A stretch of 64,000 bases of DNA from NCBI GenBank assembly GCA_905183005.1, contig CAJJDO010000047.1, forward strand, positions 383,180-447,179, written 5' to 3'. The stretch comes from Paramecium pentaurelia (Eukaryota; Ciliophora; Oligohymenophorea; Peniculida; Parameciidae). The notes beneath the pieces were generated by a model. The model did no database searches. It saw nothing but the letters and a program-made list of their open reading frames with translations, and was not told the DNA's origin. Each line of letters starts with the position of its first letter. The first letter of the stretch is position 1. Below, in pieces: positions 25,193 to 35,761 of this stretch. The position numbers were made by a program, and so were the translations under genes.

Positions 25193-25504
25193 TCAAGCAA
25201 AATAGAGATGAGCTGTTGTGGTGAAATCGAATTTTTTGAATTTATGTTAGGGTGTCTTAGGTCCTGTAGTAATGGTAGTTGTTTCTGTACGGATTCGAAA
25301 TTTCTATTATGCTGGAGAGTTCCCTCTAGAAACTGAACGGATTATGTGATGGAGTTCTGTATTAGTGAGAAAAGTAGATTCACACATTTCATTTAACTTG
25401 ATCTTTAGGTCTAATACTTCTTTGTCTTTCTTATAATAATAAAGTGCTTTTCTCAATTTTATAGTAGACACTACTCTTTAGGGAGTTAATTATTTTGATT
25501 TCAT
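25193..25504 (-). CDS. Small basic hypothetical protein
   Basis: 103 residues in one frame from ATG 25504 to TGA 25193-25195. The N-terminus is basic (QRVVSTIKLRKALYYYKKDK), followed by a short helix (DLKIKLNEMCESTF) and a Ser/Thr/Pro-rich tail. Local G+C is clearly above the flanks, which supports coding. No domain recognised. A cysteine-rich frame on the opposite strand over the same bases is its shadow. Confidence 0.6.
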
Positions 25505-25953
25505 TAATTATAATGCTGAATCATTTTAATTGTAATATTGAAGTTAAGATAATAAGCTAATCATTTATGAAGTCTGTAAAATCATTTTTTAATGATTAAA
25601 CCTTCAAATAATTGCAACAAAAATACTCATCTATTACAAAAGTTAACACTTTGATTACATCTAAATTAGCTTGAATAAATATACAAAGATTATAGATATT
25701 ATAAAAATTGCATTAGGATTATAATTGAACAATTTAACAAGTATTGTTTTTATGCATTAGAAATATATTCGCATTTAATGAAGATTATATAATTTATTGA
25801 ATTTTTAAGATTCTTATATTTTATTGATTTGTAAGATGCAAACTTTAAGACAAAACATAATTCATGTGTTTAATGAATTTTAAATAATTATCGGATCCCC
25901 TTTTTTTATTCTTATACTTAATTTCTACTTTGAATAAAATTTATTTTTTATAA
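25505..25953. other. Divergent intergenic spacer, nothing seen
   Basis: AT-rich sequence between the small basic protein gene and the prenyltransferase gene. No supported gene. Confidence 0.5.
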
Positions 25954-27088
25954 ATGCTAATAAGAAATTTAAGAAGATCATTTTTTTCAAAGCTTGAATT
26001 CATGACATAATTGAAGGCAGATGTGAAAAAATTTGAGAGCAGTTTATACTTTGAAAAAATATTGCCAAGAGTGTTTAATTAGAATGATCCATAATTTTCC
26101 AAAAATGATGATGTTGAAACATTAACAAGAAGCATCAGCAATCCTATATATGATTTATTAGATAGAGGTGGAAAGAGATGGAGACCAGCACTTTGCTTTA
26201 TGATTGCTGATTTATTTAATAGAAATCATAAAGAATTATATGAAGTAGCAGCATTGGTTGAATTAATACATAATGCTACATTAGTTGTTGATGATATTGA
26301 GGATGATAGTGTTGTAAGAAGAAATGATAAATGTATTCATATTAAATATGGTGTGGATGTTGCAGTAAATGCAGGTAATTACGTTTATTTTGCTCCGTTG
26401 CATTATTTCTTAAATTCTGCAAATTACTCTGATCAAAAAAAAATGAAAATATTAGCTATATGTCTAAATAATATGAGAGTTGTTCATTTTGGTTAAGCTT
26501 GGGATATTTATTGGCATAAATAGAATAGTGATATCATACCAACAGAAGAACAGTATTTGAAAATGGCCTAATATAAAACAGGAGCCCTTTCTTGTATGGC
26601 AGCATAATTATCTTGTATTGTATTAGACAAAAATGAGAAAGTTGGAGAAGCTCTAGCCAAATTTGCTGCTTAAATTGGTATTGCTTTTCAAATTTAAGAT
26701 GTATCTATTAGTATTTTGTTAGGATATATTAAATTTGAATGGAGGTGAAAAATATAAAAAGACAAAGGGCTATTTAGGAGAAGATATCCATGAAGGAAAA
26801 TTCTCTCTTATTGTAATACATAGTTTGAAACAAAAAAAAGGGAGATTATTTGATATCCTAAAATCTCGTACTGAAGATTAAGAATTAATAAATGAAGTAA
26901 CATAAATATTAAAATTATAGGCTATTTCAATTATTAAATAAACAGGCAGTTTAGAATATGCTCATAAAAGATCTCTTGAGATTATTGAAGAAGCTTGGAA
27001 AGAAGTAGAGAATTTAGAATTTGATTGTCCAGAGGCAAAAGCCAGATTAAAAGATTTTGCTAAATATTTAATAGAAAGAGATTCTTGA
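25954..27088 (+). CDS. Polyprenyl (geranylgeranyl) diphosphate synthase
   Basis: About 370 residues with one 22-nt intron (GTATCTATTAGTATTTTGTTAG, near 26701) that interrupts the second aspartate motif. The basic substrate motif GGKRWRPALC is followed by the first Asp-rich motif LVVDDIEDDSVVRR; after intron removal the second reads FQIQDDILN, with Asn where many family members have Asp, followed by GYLGEDIHEGKFSL, typical of eukaryotic GGPP synthases. The enzyme condenses isopentenyl diphosphate with allylic diphosphates to make prenyl chains for protein prenylation or quinones. The N-terminus (MLIRNLRRSFFSKLEF) is amphipathic and could be a mitochondrial presequence. Exact chain length cannot be read from sequence. 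Confidence 0.9.
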
Positions 27089-27427
27089 ATATCAAATGTG
27101 ATATCAAAATTATTAATCTAAAATAATCATATAATTTTAATACATTTTTTGTATATATAACAGACAGATAAAACGAGCATTTCATATTCTTTTCTAAAAC
27201 TTCCCATTATTAATAAAGAAAGGTTAATTCTAAGGTTCTTTTATTAAAGTTTTTTTATTTTTTTTTATTTCCAAAAAAAAACTTAGTTTATCTTTTATCA
27301 ATTAGTTTACTTTATTGATTTTTCAAAATGATATTTATTATAGCCTTTTTGATGATTCAATATTGTTCGGATTTTCTAAGAAATCTATAATTTAAATTAT
27401 AATAAATATATTAATTATTTATTCTAA
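27089..27427. other. Intergenic between converging genes
   Basis: About 340 bp, AT-rich with long T runs near 27240-27275. No gene seen. Confidence 0.5.
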
Positions 27428-28662
27428 TCATTCTTTCTGAGTATTTTGATTTTAATTTTCTAAAGAAATTAATCTGTGATATCTTTTTCCATCTAATTCC
27501 TTTATCTTTCTTAACAAACTATGATCTTCATCAATAGAATCCATTTATGCTTAAGTTTCTTATTCCTCAATGATTACTTTCATATTATTATTATATTGTT
27601 TCATAATTTATAAATGAGGGTAAACTATATCTTTTTCTGTATAACCACAACTATTCAATAATTTTCTAAATAATAATTTGTATTTTTCATAATCTTAGGG
27701 ATAATCACTAACACATGATTATTTAATTCCATTATAAAATTAAATAAACTCTAAAGGTGCTCCTTTGAATTATAGTTCTGACAATAGAGTTAATTTGATT
27801 TGTTCTAATTTTTTAATTTTTATTCCTTTATTTTCTTCTTTTATATCTAAGATAGGAGCAAATCCTCCATAATATATAATGATTAAGGCTAGAGATTCTA
27901 AATCATCTTTAGGAGAAGAAACTTAATTCTATTATATTAAATATACCTTATTCTAAATGTTGATTTAAGCTTGAAAATTTGTTTAGAAATCTTTTATTGG
28001 AAGAACTGCGTAAATTATCATTAAGAAAGATATTATTTTATTGTTTCCTATATCTACATGCATACTTAAAATCGGTTAATAAAATTTCAGAACCGCTTTA
28101 AGAAATTAACAATTTCTTAGGTCTAATATTACGATGTATAATTAAATGTTTATGGATCTATTCAAGACAAGTAAGCTAGATTAATTATAAATATTTACAG
28201 TCTGAATTGCCATTAAACATAGGATTGTAATAGGAATGTTTTTAGATAAATAGTTATAAACTAATTTTAAAGAGGGACCATGACGTTCCATAATTTAATA
28301 ATGATAAAGTTGTTCCTTGATTGTTTGTTCTCCTATGGAAAGAATTTTAGTAGTGCATTTACCTATATAATAATTATATTTTACTGTCTTTTAGTTTATT
28401 TAAGAAGTACTACTCAAAATTTTATTCTGAAGCATTAGTTCTTTAATAAATGGAATTGACTACCTGCGCATTTTGATCAATACGAACTTGTTTTAATCGT
28501 CAGTACAATCTCTTTTTACAGCTAGCTAGGCTTTCAATCTCTACCTATATATAAATTGTAGGTGTTTCCTTTATAAATGTTTTTCACAATTATGTATTCA
28601 TTATCAATAACAACAAAATTAGGGATTTCATTTGTTGATTTAGTCTATGATGTATTGAGCAT
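27428..28662 (-). CDS. Casein-kinase-1-like pseudokinase
   Basis: About 372 residues with five introns (23, 23, 22, 23 and 25 nt). The fold follows CK1: a lysine in FVLIKM, the segment MERHGPSLKLVYNYL (compare MxLLGPSLEDL), the catalytic-loop region HRNIRPKKLLI, LLTDFKYA, and SSPKDDLESLALIIIYY (compare SRRDDLESLGYVL), then EFIQFYNGIKQ and YKLLFRKLLNSCGY at the CK1 C-lobe end. The catalytic Asp of HRD is Asn and the DFG glycine is Lys, and the glycine loop is poorly conserved, so it is probably catalytically dead and may act as a scaffold. CK1-related pseudokinases exist in other lineages (for example VRK3), so the class is not new, but this combination is notable. Confidence 0.82.
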
Positions 28663-28967
28663 TATTAATTTTATTAACAAATGATATATTAAACATGATA
28701 TTTTATTTATTGCATTAAGTTTCAGTTCATTTTAGATGGTACTTAAAAATAAATTCATATATAATAATATAATGAATTTATTATATAGATGAGAATATAA
28801 TTAGATGTTTTTAATTAGGCAAGTAAATGAATGATATAAATATTTGAATTGTAAATTTATAATTATTTTTTATATTAATTGCTAAATCAATTTAAAATAA
28901 AAAGTCATTATTGAATTTGTTCATTTATGGTTTCAAAAATATTGAGGTGATTTTGTAAAAAATTAAA
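28663..28967. promoter_or_regulatory. Divergent intergenic region
   Basis: About 305 bp between the starts of the pseudokinase and the 675-residue gene, so it must carry both promoters. No specific motif is identified. Confidence 0.4.
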
Positions 28968-30995
28968 ATGTTAGATTTTTCAGATGACTCCTATTCTTTT
29001 TAAATTTAACCAGTTAATTAAAGAAAGAAGAATATTAAATTATTAGTTAAATTGATGAAACATAACAAAATTGCTAAATTAAATCAATCTATTATTACAC
29101 TTGATAGAAATTTTGATTAACTTTATGAAAATTACAAAAATATAACAACATAAACTGAAGAGGTTATAGAAGTATAATAAATTTTAAGTGCTGTATATAA
29201 TAAAGGACATATTAGTAGATAAATACCTATAGAGAGAAAACTTAAATTTAATTAAAAAGTAAATCAAGATAAGTTGAGATAAGATGAAAGTATTTAAGAA
29301 AGTGAAGATGATGAAGTAGAAATAAATTAAAAAATAAAGAATGAAATAAAACAGAAATTATTATACTTAATAATAAATTAAGTTCCATTACCATTTATTC
29401 TAAATTTTATTGAATTTTAGAAATAAAAAGAATAATTTATTAAATTAAAAATAAAATGTGAAAATTCTTTGTTAGATTCATTAAATTTTACATTAATAAA
29501 AGATCATAAAAATGAAGAAGAATTAAATTAAAATTTGAAATGTATACAAATTATTAAAATGAAAGAATTATTAATGATGAGTTTAGAACAATTAGAAAAG
29601 AGTAAGGAAAATATCATAACTGAATTAAATGAAATGTTTCTTGATTTAAAATCATGTAAAACATAATTAATGAAAAATTTAGAATTATTCTAATATTATG
29701 ATGATAGTTTAGATCCATAAATTAATAAACTATTAAGAATAATTAATAATCTTATTTTATACTGTAAAACTAAATCATCTATGAATGGTTAATTTAATAA
29801 ATCAATATTGATGCCTAGAAAAAATGGATTAAGATGGTTATAAAAGATTATTATGTTAAATTGTTGGGTTTCATAAATATCATTTCCAGAAATATTAATA
29901 TATATTTAAATGAAAGGAGATTTAGATAAAAATAAATCAAATCCAAAAAGATAATGTGTAATACAATTATCAAAAAAACTTGATTTCTTAAGAAAAATAT
30001 ATAATATACCAGAAGTAAGAAAGAAATGTTGGGAATAAAAGGTTGTGTTAATGGATCAAAGTAAAAAAACTCCTAGTTATATTTTATAAGAATACAATTT
30101 GCATTTACATTAATTACATAAAAATTTATTTTATGATAAATTGTATATGGACAATATGTAAGATTATGTTTTAGAATCATAATTAAGAATGTTAGTTTAA
30201 AGATTTTAACAATAAAAATATTAAATCTTTGAAGCATATTAAGATTTGAGATGTCAAATTAATATGATTCCAATTAATATATTATATAAGGATTATTTGG
30301 AATGGTATAAATATGATATTGAATAATTATCTAGATTAGATTATATAAAACATGCAAAGGATGTAATTATAGTTTGTCTCATTAAACATTTAGGTATGTT
30401 ATTAAAAAAGGAAAATATTATAAAAACTGAATAAGAAATTATTAGATTTAATTTTGATAATAGATTTTCCTATTCAATTTATAATAAAGATAAAGATTAA
30501 AGAGATATGTATTAATGTAATAAATATTTCTATATTAAAATACTACTTTGTGATTTTATAGCAATGGATTAACCATTTCCATATTTATTTAAATACTTAA
30601 CTTTAAGATTAGAAAAAATAGAATCAAATAATTAAGAAGATATTTTGGCTCAATTATTAAGTGAAAAAAATATTAGAAATTATTTGTTAACTAAATATAA
30701 TTTAAAAATTGGACTTGAATAAACAGGTAATCGAATAATCATTACAAATATTCCATAATCTTTTGATGACATAACAAGAGAATTATACTACATACCATGG
30801 GAATATGTTATAAGTTCTTAGTTATAAATAATATATAGATATAGAAATTACTTAAAGAATGAAATCTCATAGATGATTACAAGTAAAGAATTTTAAGATT
30901 ATAGATCAAATTTGAAAGTAGATACAAAATTATATTAATAATAATCAGAGATTATAATAAAATTGGAAAATTTTTAGAAAGATATCTAAAAATGA
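28968..30995 (+). CDS. Large intronless hypothetical protein
   Basis: 675 residues in one uninterrupted frame (676 codons with TGA at 30993), unusual here because most genes of this size have several introns. The protein is helical, Lys/Asn/Gln/Ile-rich, with coiled-coil propensity in the first third (QLEKSKENIITELNEMFLDL). A more ordered middle contains WLQKIIMLNCWVSQISFPEI and ILYKDYLEWYKYDIEQLSRL. No signal peptide, membrane span or known domain was recognised; it may be ciliate-specific. Confidence 0.8.
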
Positions 30996-31096
30996 ATAAA
31001 CTATATTATTTATTTATGAAATCTAAGTATTTAAATATATATATGATTTATTATTTATTTAAAATTAAATAAAAACTCTTTATTTATCAATAAAAA

Positions 31097-31983
31097 TCAT
31101 AAATTTTATTTCTATATTACTTATTTCAATAGTTTATGTTTTTCAGTTTACAATGAATTTTCATAAAGTTATTTAAATGTTTCATAATCCTATAAACTTC
31201 TATTTGATTTCAATATATCAAATAATTCAGTTTTATTCACATATTCTGTTTAGATATCTTTTTTATATTGATTATAAAATTAATCGATATGTTTGGAATC
31301 CTATAGTTTATGCTTAGTAAGAATATATAATGATTAAATTTCTGTTAAAATATTTTAAGAATTTGTATAAGCAATTAAGGATGGAAGGAGTAGTTGTTCT
31401 TTAAGTTGTAAATCATTTGCAATAGCATAATCTAATAAATCTGCAAAATATTTAGAGTATTTTTATGCATAGATTTTTATATATGTTTCATGAGTAAATA
31501 ATATTTTAGCAACTTCTTCATAGATTAAACATAGATTATCGTAATTACTTTTATTAATTTAATGTTTCAATGTACTAAGTAAGTAAATCATGAAGCCTGT
31601 ATTTTTGATTTCTATTGTTTTCATTTCATTTATATAATTCAAAATGTATGTCAAATCTCTTTAATAAAAGGCTATGGCTTGAAATGAAGATACTTACATG
31701 AGTAGTAACATTTAGCACTGAATTTAAGTTTATTCAATTATTATTCAGATTTGCTGAAATAAACTTCATATATTGCATAGACTCCTAATGTAATAATAAT
31801 TCCTCCAAATATTGATGAATATAGATCACTATGTTTATCTCTATTTTAAATTCTTTAATTTAGGATAATAATTTCAGAATTAAGTTCAAAGTCTTTTTTA
31901 AAAGCTAAATCATTATTGATGTTTTTATTTAGAATGGCTGGTACATGATTTATTTTAACTATCTATTTACAAAATTTATACAT
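31097..31983 (-). CDS. Hypothetical single-span membrane protein
   Basis: About 288 residues with one 20-nt intron (GTAAGTATCTTCATTTCAAG). A single hydrophobic segment lies near residues 60-80 (SIFGGIIITLGVYAIYEVYF), preceded by a short basic N-terminus, which fits a signal-anchor of a mitochondrial or ER membrane protein. The remaining ~200 residues are helical and Lys/Glu/Leu-rich. No family recognised. Confidence 0.72.
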
Positions 31984-32122
31984 TTTATAATTAATATAAT
32001 ATATATATATATATTATAGAAAGTTTAAGTATTATGAATAATGTAGAAATGAATCTGATATATAGATATGATTATTATTATAATATAATTCTTATTATAA
32101 TTATTATCATATTTAATATCAA

Positions 32123-32813
32123 ATGGATTACAATATGAAATTTGTAGAATTATTAAAAAAACATGAAAATCATTAGATGATACTTCAGGTGGCATTAGAT
32201 GTAATGCTTTAAGAAAAAAATTATAAAAATCAACTCACAAAATATAGAGATGAATTGAGAAGAGAAGATAAAATTTTAGTTACCAAATGTACTAAAGCTT
32301 TAAAAGAATTGGCTATGCGATCATAATAAGATTAAATTAAAACATTAGAGAAAATAAGCAAAATTGATTAATAAATTATGCTTTATCTTAAGGATTAAGT
32401 ATTACCTATCATTCATTTTGACAGAAAGTTAAATAATTATACTTTCATTAAATACTATACAGATCCAGGTATTATAGTTTAATTTATTATAGAAAATTCA
32501 ATCAATCCATAAGAAACCATTATTGAAACACAACATAAAGAAAATACTAATTTAGAATCTTTTGAGGCTGATTTCTCTAAATTAGAATGGAAATTGGAAA
32601 TTACATTATCTAGCATTAAAATGAGAAAAGTATTCTTTAATTTTGAATAATGATTAGGTCATTCGACCATTAATTCTTTTAATATTCCATACAAAAAAAG
32701 GAGTTAAGAAAACTATGTATTTAGATTACAATTAATTCTAAGAATTCAGAAAGAATGTTGCATTAGTCTTAAGATAAATACATATTATTGAAAGTATATA
32801 AAGTAATTTTTGA
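32123..32813 (+). CDS. COMM-domain protein (COMMD-like)
   Basis: 220 residues with one 28-nt intron (GTATTCTTTAATTTTGAATAATGATTAG). The C-terminal ~70 residues fit the COMM domain: a tryptophan-containing strand (KLEWKLEITLSS), a second strand (LILLIFHTKKGVKKTMYLD) and a closing helix (QFQEFRKNVALVLRQI). The N-terminal part is helical, as in other COMMD proteins. COMMD proteins assemble as a ring in the Commander complex, which recycles membrane cargo from endosomes. The assignment rests on the pattern, not on a search. It ends 21 bp before the RPN13 start. Confidence 0.7.
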
Positions 32814-32834
32814 ATTGATTATATTAATTAATTA

Positions 32835-33700
32835 ATGCTTCAGGAAGTAACAATTCCTTGTGGAAGATATGATTACAATCAAGAAACAAAAAAAGTTATT
32901 ATTGTAAAAGCAAAAGGATTACTCAATTTATATTTGAATGATGAAAATGAATTGTGGTTAAAATGGTATAATGTAGATCTAGATAGTAAATTAGAAATTG
33001 TAAACTTTTATATTATTTAAACTAGGAAAGAATCTTAATTAAAGGATGTACATTTTTTGAAAAAGTTAAAGGTCAAAATAGAGTATATCTTCTTAGATTT
33101 ACTGATGATGATTAAAAATATTTCTTTTGGATGCAAGTAATATTTACTATATATTTTAAATTAGACTGATGATTAAACTTAAGATGAAAATTATTGCAAA
33201 TAATTTAATGATATAATCAATTCATAGGTTTTGGATGATCCTATCTAAATTCAATAATAACCTCCAGTTTAATCTTAACCACATACACAACCTCCATAAT
33301 AATAAATGGATCAATAATAATAATAACTTTTATAATTGCTTTAATAGTAATTGACATAAAGAGTAGGTCCAGGACTATCTCTAACAGATATTTTAAGTAG
33401 TGAATTTTTAACTTAAATTGCCAAAGATGAAGAATACTTCTAGGCTCTAAAAGAGTAAATAATTTAAATTATAATAGTTATTTACCTCCTGATTAGTAAA
33501 GTTTTGAATAATTTAAGGAGAATTTACTAAGTCCTTAATTTAAATAGGCTTTAGATTAATTGACTCATGCTTTAAAGGGAAGAGAAAGGAGTTCTGTGAT
33601 TCAGTAATTAGACTTGGATTATAGAGTATTAGAATAGGAATTTGATGGTGTTATAGCTTTTATTAAAGCTATTATTAGAAAGGATTAAAATAAAAATTGA
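32835..33700 (+). CDS. RPN13/ADRM1, duplicated by assembly (first copy)
   Basis: Same reading frame, introns and stop as 33977-34842. The upstream neighbour (COMMD, 21 bp away) shows that this copy has the true 5' flank. It should be merged with the second copy into one gene. Confidence 0.85.
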
Positions 33701-33724
33701 TAGCATAGAAATAATTTATTTAAT

Positions 33725-33970
33725 TCATTAATTCTTATTTAAATCATTTGATATGTTTAATATTTGCTATTAAAATTGATAGCTTGTTTGTGATATTTGT
33801 TCAATTAATTTTGTGTCTAATTATGCTAGCTATAATTATTTTTCCTTAATTTTAGATTCAATTAACTCTAATTCTTCAACTTCCTAAAACTGAAAATTTT
33901 TGGCGTACTTTTGATAGCTAGTTTAATTTCTCATCTTAAATGGCTTCCTTTTTGGCAGACTCATTAGATT
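33725..33970 (-). pseudogene. Truncated duplicate of the OPA3-like 3' end
   Basis: Identical, where compared, to the 3' part of the gene at 34867-35463, but cut by the N at 33971. An assembly duplicate, not a separate gene. Confidence 0.85.
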
Positions 33971-33971
33971 N
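33971..33971. other. Single N, assembly join
   Basis: One undetermined base between the two copies of direct repeat B. Confidence 0.95.
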
Positions 33972-35112
33972 AATTAATGCTTCAGGAAGTAACAATTCCT
34001 TGTGGAAGATATGATTACAATCAAGAAACAAAAAAAGTTATTATTGTAAAAGCAAAAGGATTACTCAATTTATATTTGAATGATGAAAATGAATTGTGGT
34101 TAAAATGGTATAATGTAGATCTAGATAGTAAATTAGAAATTGTAAACTTTTATATTATTTAAACTAGGAAAGAATCTTAATTAAAGGATGTACATTTTTT
34201 GAAAAAGTTAAAGGTCAAAATAGAGTATATCTTCTTAGATTTACTGATGATGATTAAAAATATTTCTTTTGGATGCAAGTAATATTTACTATATATTTTA
34301 AATTAGACTGATGATTAAACTTAAGATGAAAATTATTGCAAATAATTTAATGATATAATCAATTCATAGGTTTTGGATGATCCTATCTAAATTCAATAAT
34401 AACCTCCAGTTTAATCTTAACCACATACACAACCTCCATAATAATAAATGGATCAATAATAATAATAACTTTTATAATTGCTTTAATAGTAATTGACATA
34501 AAGAGTAGGTCCAGGACTATCTCTAACAGATATTTTAAGTAGTGAATTTTTAACTTAAATTGCCAAAGATGAAGAATACTTCTAGGCTCTAAAAGAGTAA
34601 ATAATTTAAATTATAATAGTTATTTACCTCCTGATTAGTAAAGTTTTGAATAATTTAAGGAGAATTTACTAAGTCCTTAATTTAAATAGGCTTTAGATTA
34701 ATTGACTCATGCTTTAAAGGGAAGAGAAAGGAGTTCTGTGATTCAGTAATTAGACTTGGATTATAGAGTATTAGAATAGGAATTTGATGGTGTTATAGCT
34801 TTTATTAAAGCTATTATTAGAAAGGATTAAAATAAAAATTGATAGCATAGAAATAATTTATTTAATTCATTAATTCTTATTTAAATCATTTGATATGTTT
34901 AATATTTGCTATTAAAATTGATAGCTTGTTTGTGATATTTGTTCAATTAATTTTGTGTCTAATTATGCTAGCTATAATTATTTTTCCTTAATTTTAGATT
35001 CAATTAACTCTAATTCTTCAACTTCCTAAAACTGAAAATTTTTGGCGTACTTTTGATAGCTAGTTTAATTTCTCATCTTAAATGGCTTCCTTTTTGGCAG
35101 ACTCATTAGATT
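33972..35112 (+). repeat. Direct repeat B, second copy (1141 bp)
   Basis: Counterpart of 32830-33970. It continues into unique sequence that completes the OPA3-like gene. Confidence 0.9.
33977..34842 (+). CDS. RPN13: Proteasome ubiquitin receptor RPN13/ADRM1
   Basis: 262 residues with three introns (26, 28 and 23 nt). The N-terminal PRU domain shows GRYDYNQETKKVIIVKAKGL, KWYNVDLDSKLEI and the strongly conserved VYLLRFTDDDQKYFFWMQ. After a Gln/Pro-rich linker a C-terminal DEUBAD-type helical domain appears (LSLTDILSSEFLTQIAKD, YLPPDQQSFEQFKENLLSPQ, FKQALDQLTHALKGRER). RPN13 docks on the proteasome base, binds ubiquitin through the PRU domain and recruits the deubiquitinase UCH37 through the DEUBAD domain. 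Convergent with the OPA3-like gene, 24 bp apart. Confidence 0.92.
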
Positions 35113-35463
35113 GTCGAATGATCTCATATAAAGGTAATCCTAAAACACAAATATATATAAATAAATCTGAAAAGAGATCCGTGCCTATTTTAATATAATA
35201 AATTTAAAACCTTTCATAAATGCAGCTTCATCCGATAAAGGTTTAATAAAAAATTACTAATTTGATTAACCAATAGAGGCCCTTTCCAAATAAACATCAA
35301 ATGCATGATACTTATTTCCTAATAATATAAAACCATTTCTGACAATTCTTCTTCCATAAGACCTGTTATTATTATTATTCAAAGCATATCTTTTAATAAT
35401 ATTGGCAACAGGTTTAGAGAATGTACGTATAAAAAGTGCTACTAATTTTTTAAATGGAATCAT
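34867..35463 (-). CDS. OPA3-like mitochondrial protein
   Basis: 181 residues with two introns (26 and 25 nt). It shows the OPA3 pattern: a short N-terminal helix PFKKLVALFIRTFSKPVANI (compare the family SKPLANRIK motif), a central FFIKPLSDEAAFMKG (compare VIKPLNEEAA), then a hydrophobic helix DLFSDLFIYICVLGLPLYEI and a C-terminal coiled coil. OPA3 is a mitochondrial membrane protein whose loss in humans causes optic atrophy and 3-methylglutaconic aciduria. The 3' part is duplicated at 33725-33970 by assembly. Confidence 0.83.
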
Positions 35464-35761
35464 AATAAGTAATATAAAATTAATATTAAAATATTACAAA
35501 TTAAAGAACTTTTTATGTTAAATACTAATGTAACAATTGTACAAATAGTAATTATTAAGAAATATTGTTAAAAGAAAAGTGTGTTTAAAGAGATTTATTT
35601 GCAAGAGAATAATAAATATAAAATTGTTATCCTATAAATAATGTTCAATCTATTTGAAATACTTTTAACAATTTTAGACAACATAAAATATTTGCTTATC
35701 AAATTGCTATATAAGATAAATATATCCATTATCTAAGTTATTCATCTGAGTCTGAAACATA
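35464..35761. other. Divergent intergenic, start of next gene uncertain
   Basis: No separate gene. A short open stretch at about 35665-35764 (RQHKIFAYQIAIQDKYIHYL) ends at a TGA overlapping the ATG at 35762; it could be an upstream exon of the next gene, but no clean intron links it. Confidence 0.4.

Larger units (their letters stand above)
32830..33970 (+). repeat. Direct repeat B, first copy (1141 bp)
   Basis: Recurs from 33972 at an offset of 1142 and ends at the N at 33971. It contains all of RPN13 and the 3' part of the OPA3-like gene. Confidence 0.9.

Noticed and set aside
25094..25342. Plus-strand cysteine-rich frame (CLRSCSNGSCFC region)
   Set aside because: It lies antisense to the 103-residue minus gene at 25193-25504, which has its own ATG, TGA and more natural composition.
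26200..26496. Standard-code 98-residue frame as a separate gene
   Set aside because: It is an internal piece of the prenyltransferase gene ended by a TAA that codes for glutamine.
32835..34842. A real tandem duplication of RPN13
   Set aside because: Both copies extend identically past the gene into OPA3, and the junction is a single N; the same layout occurs at two other Ns.
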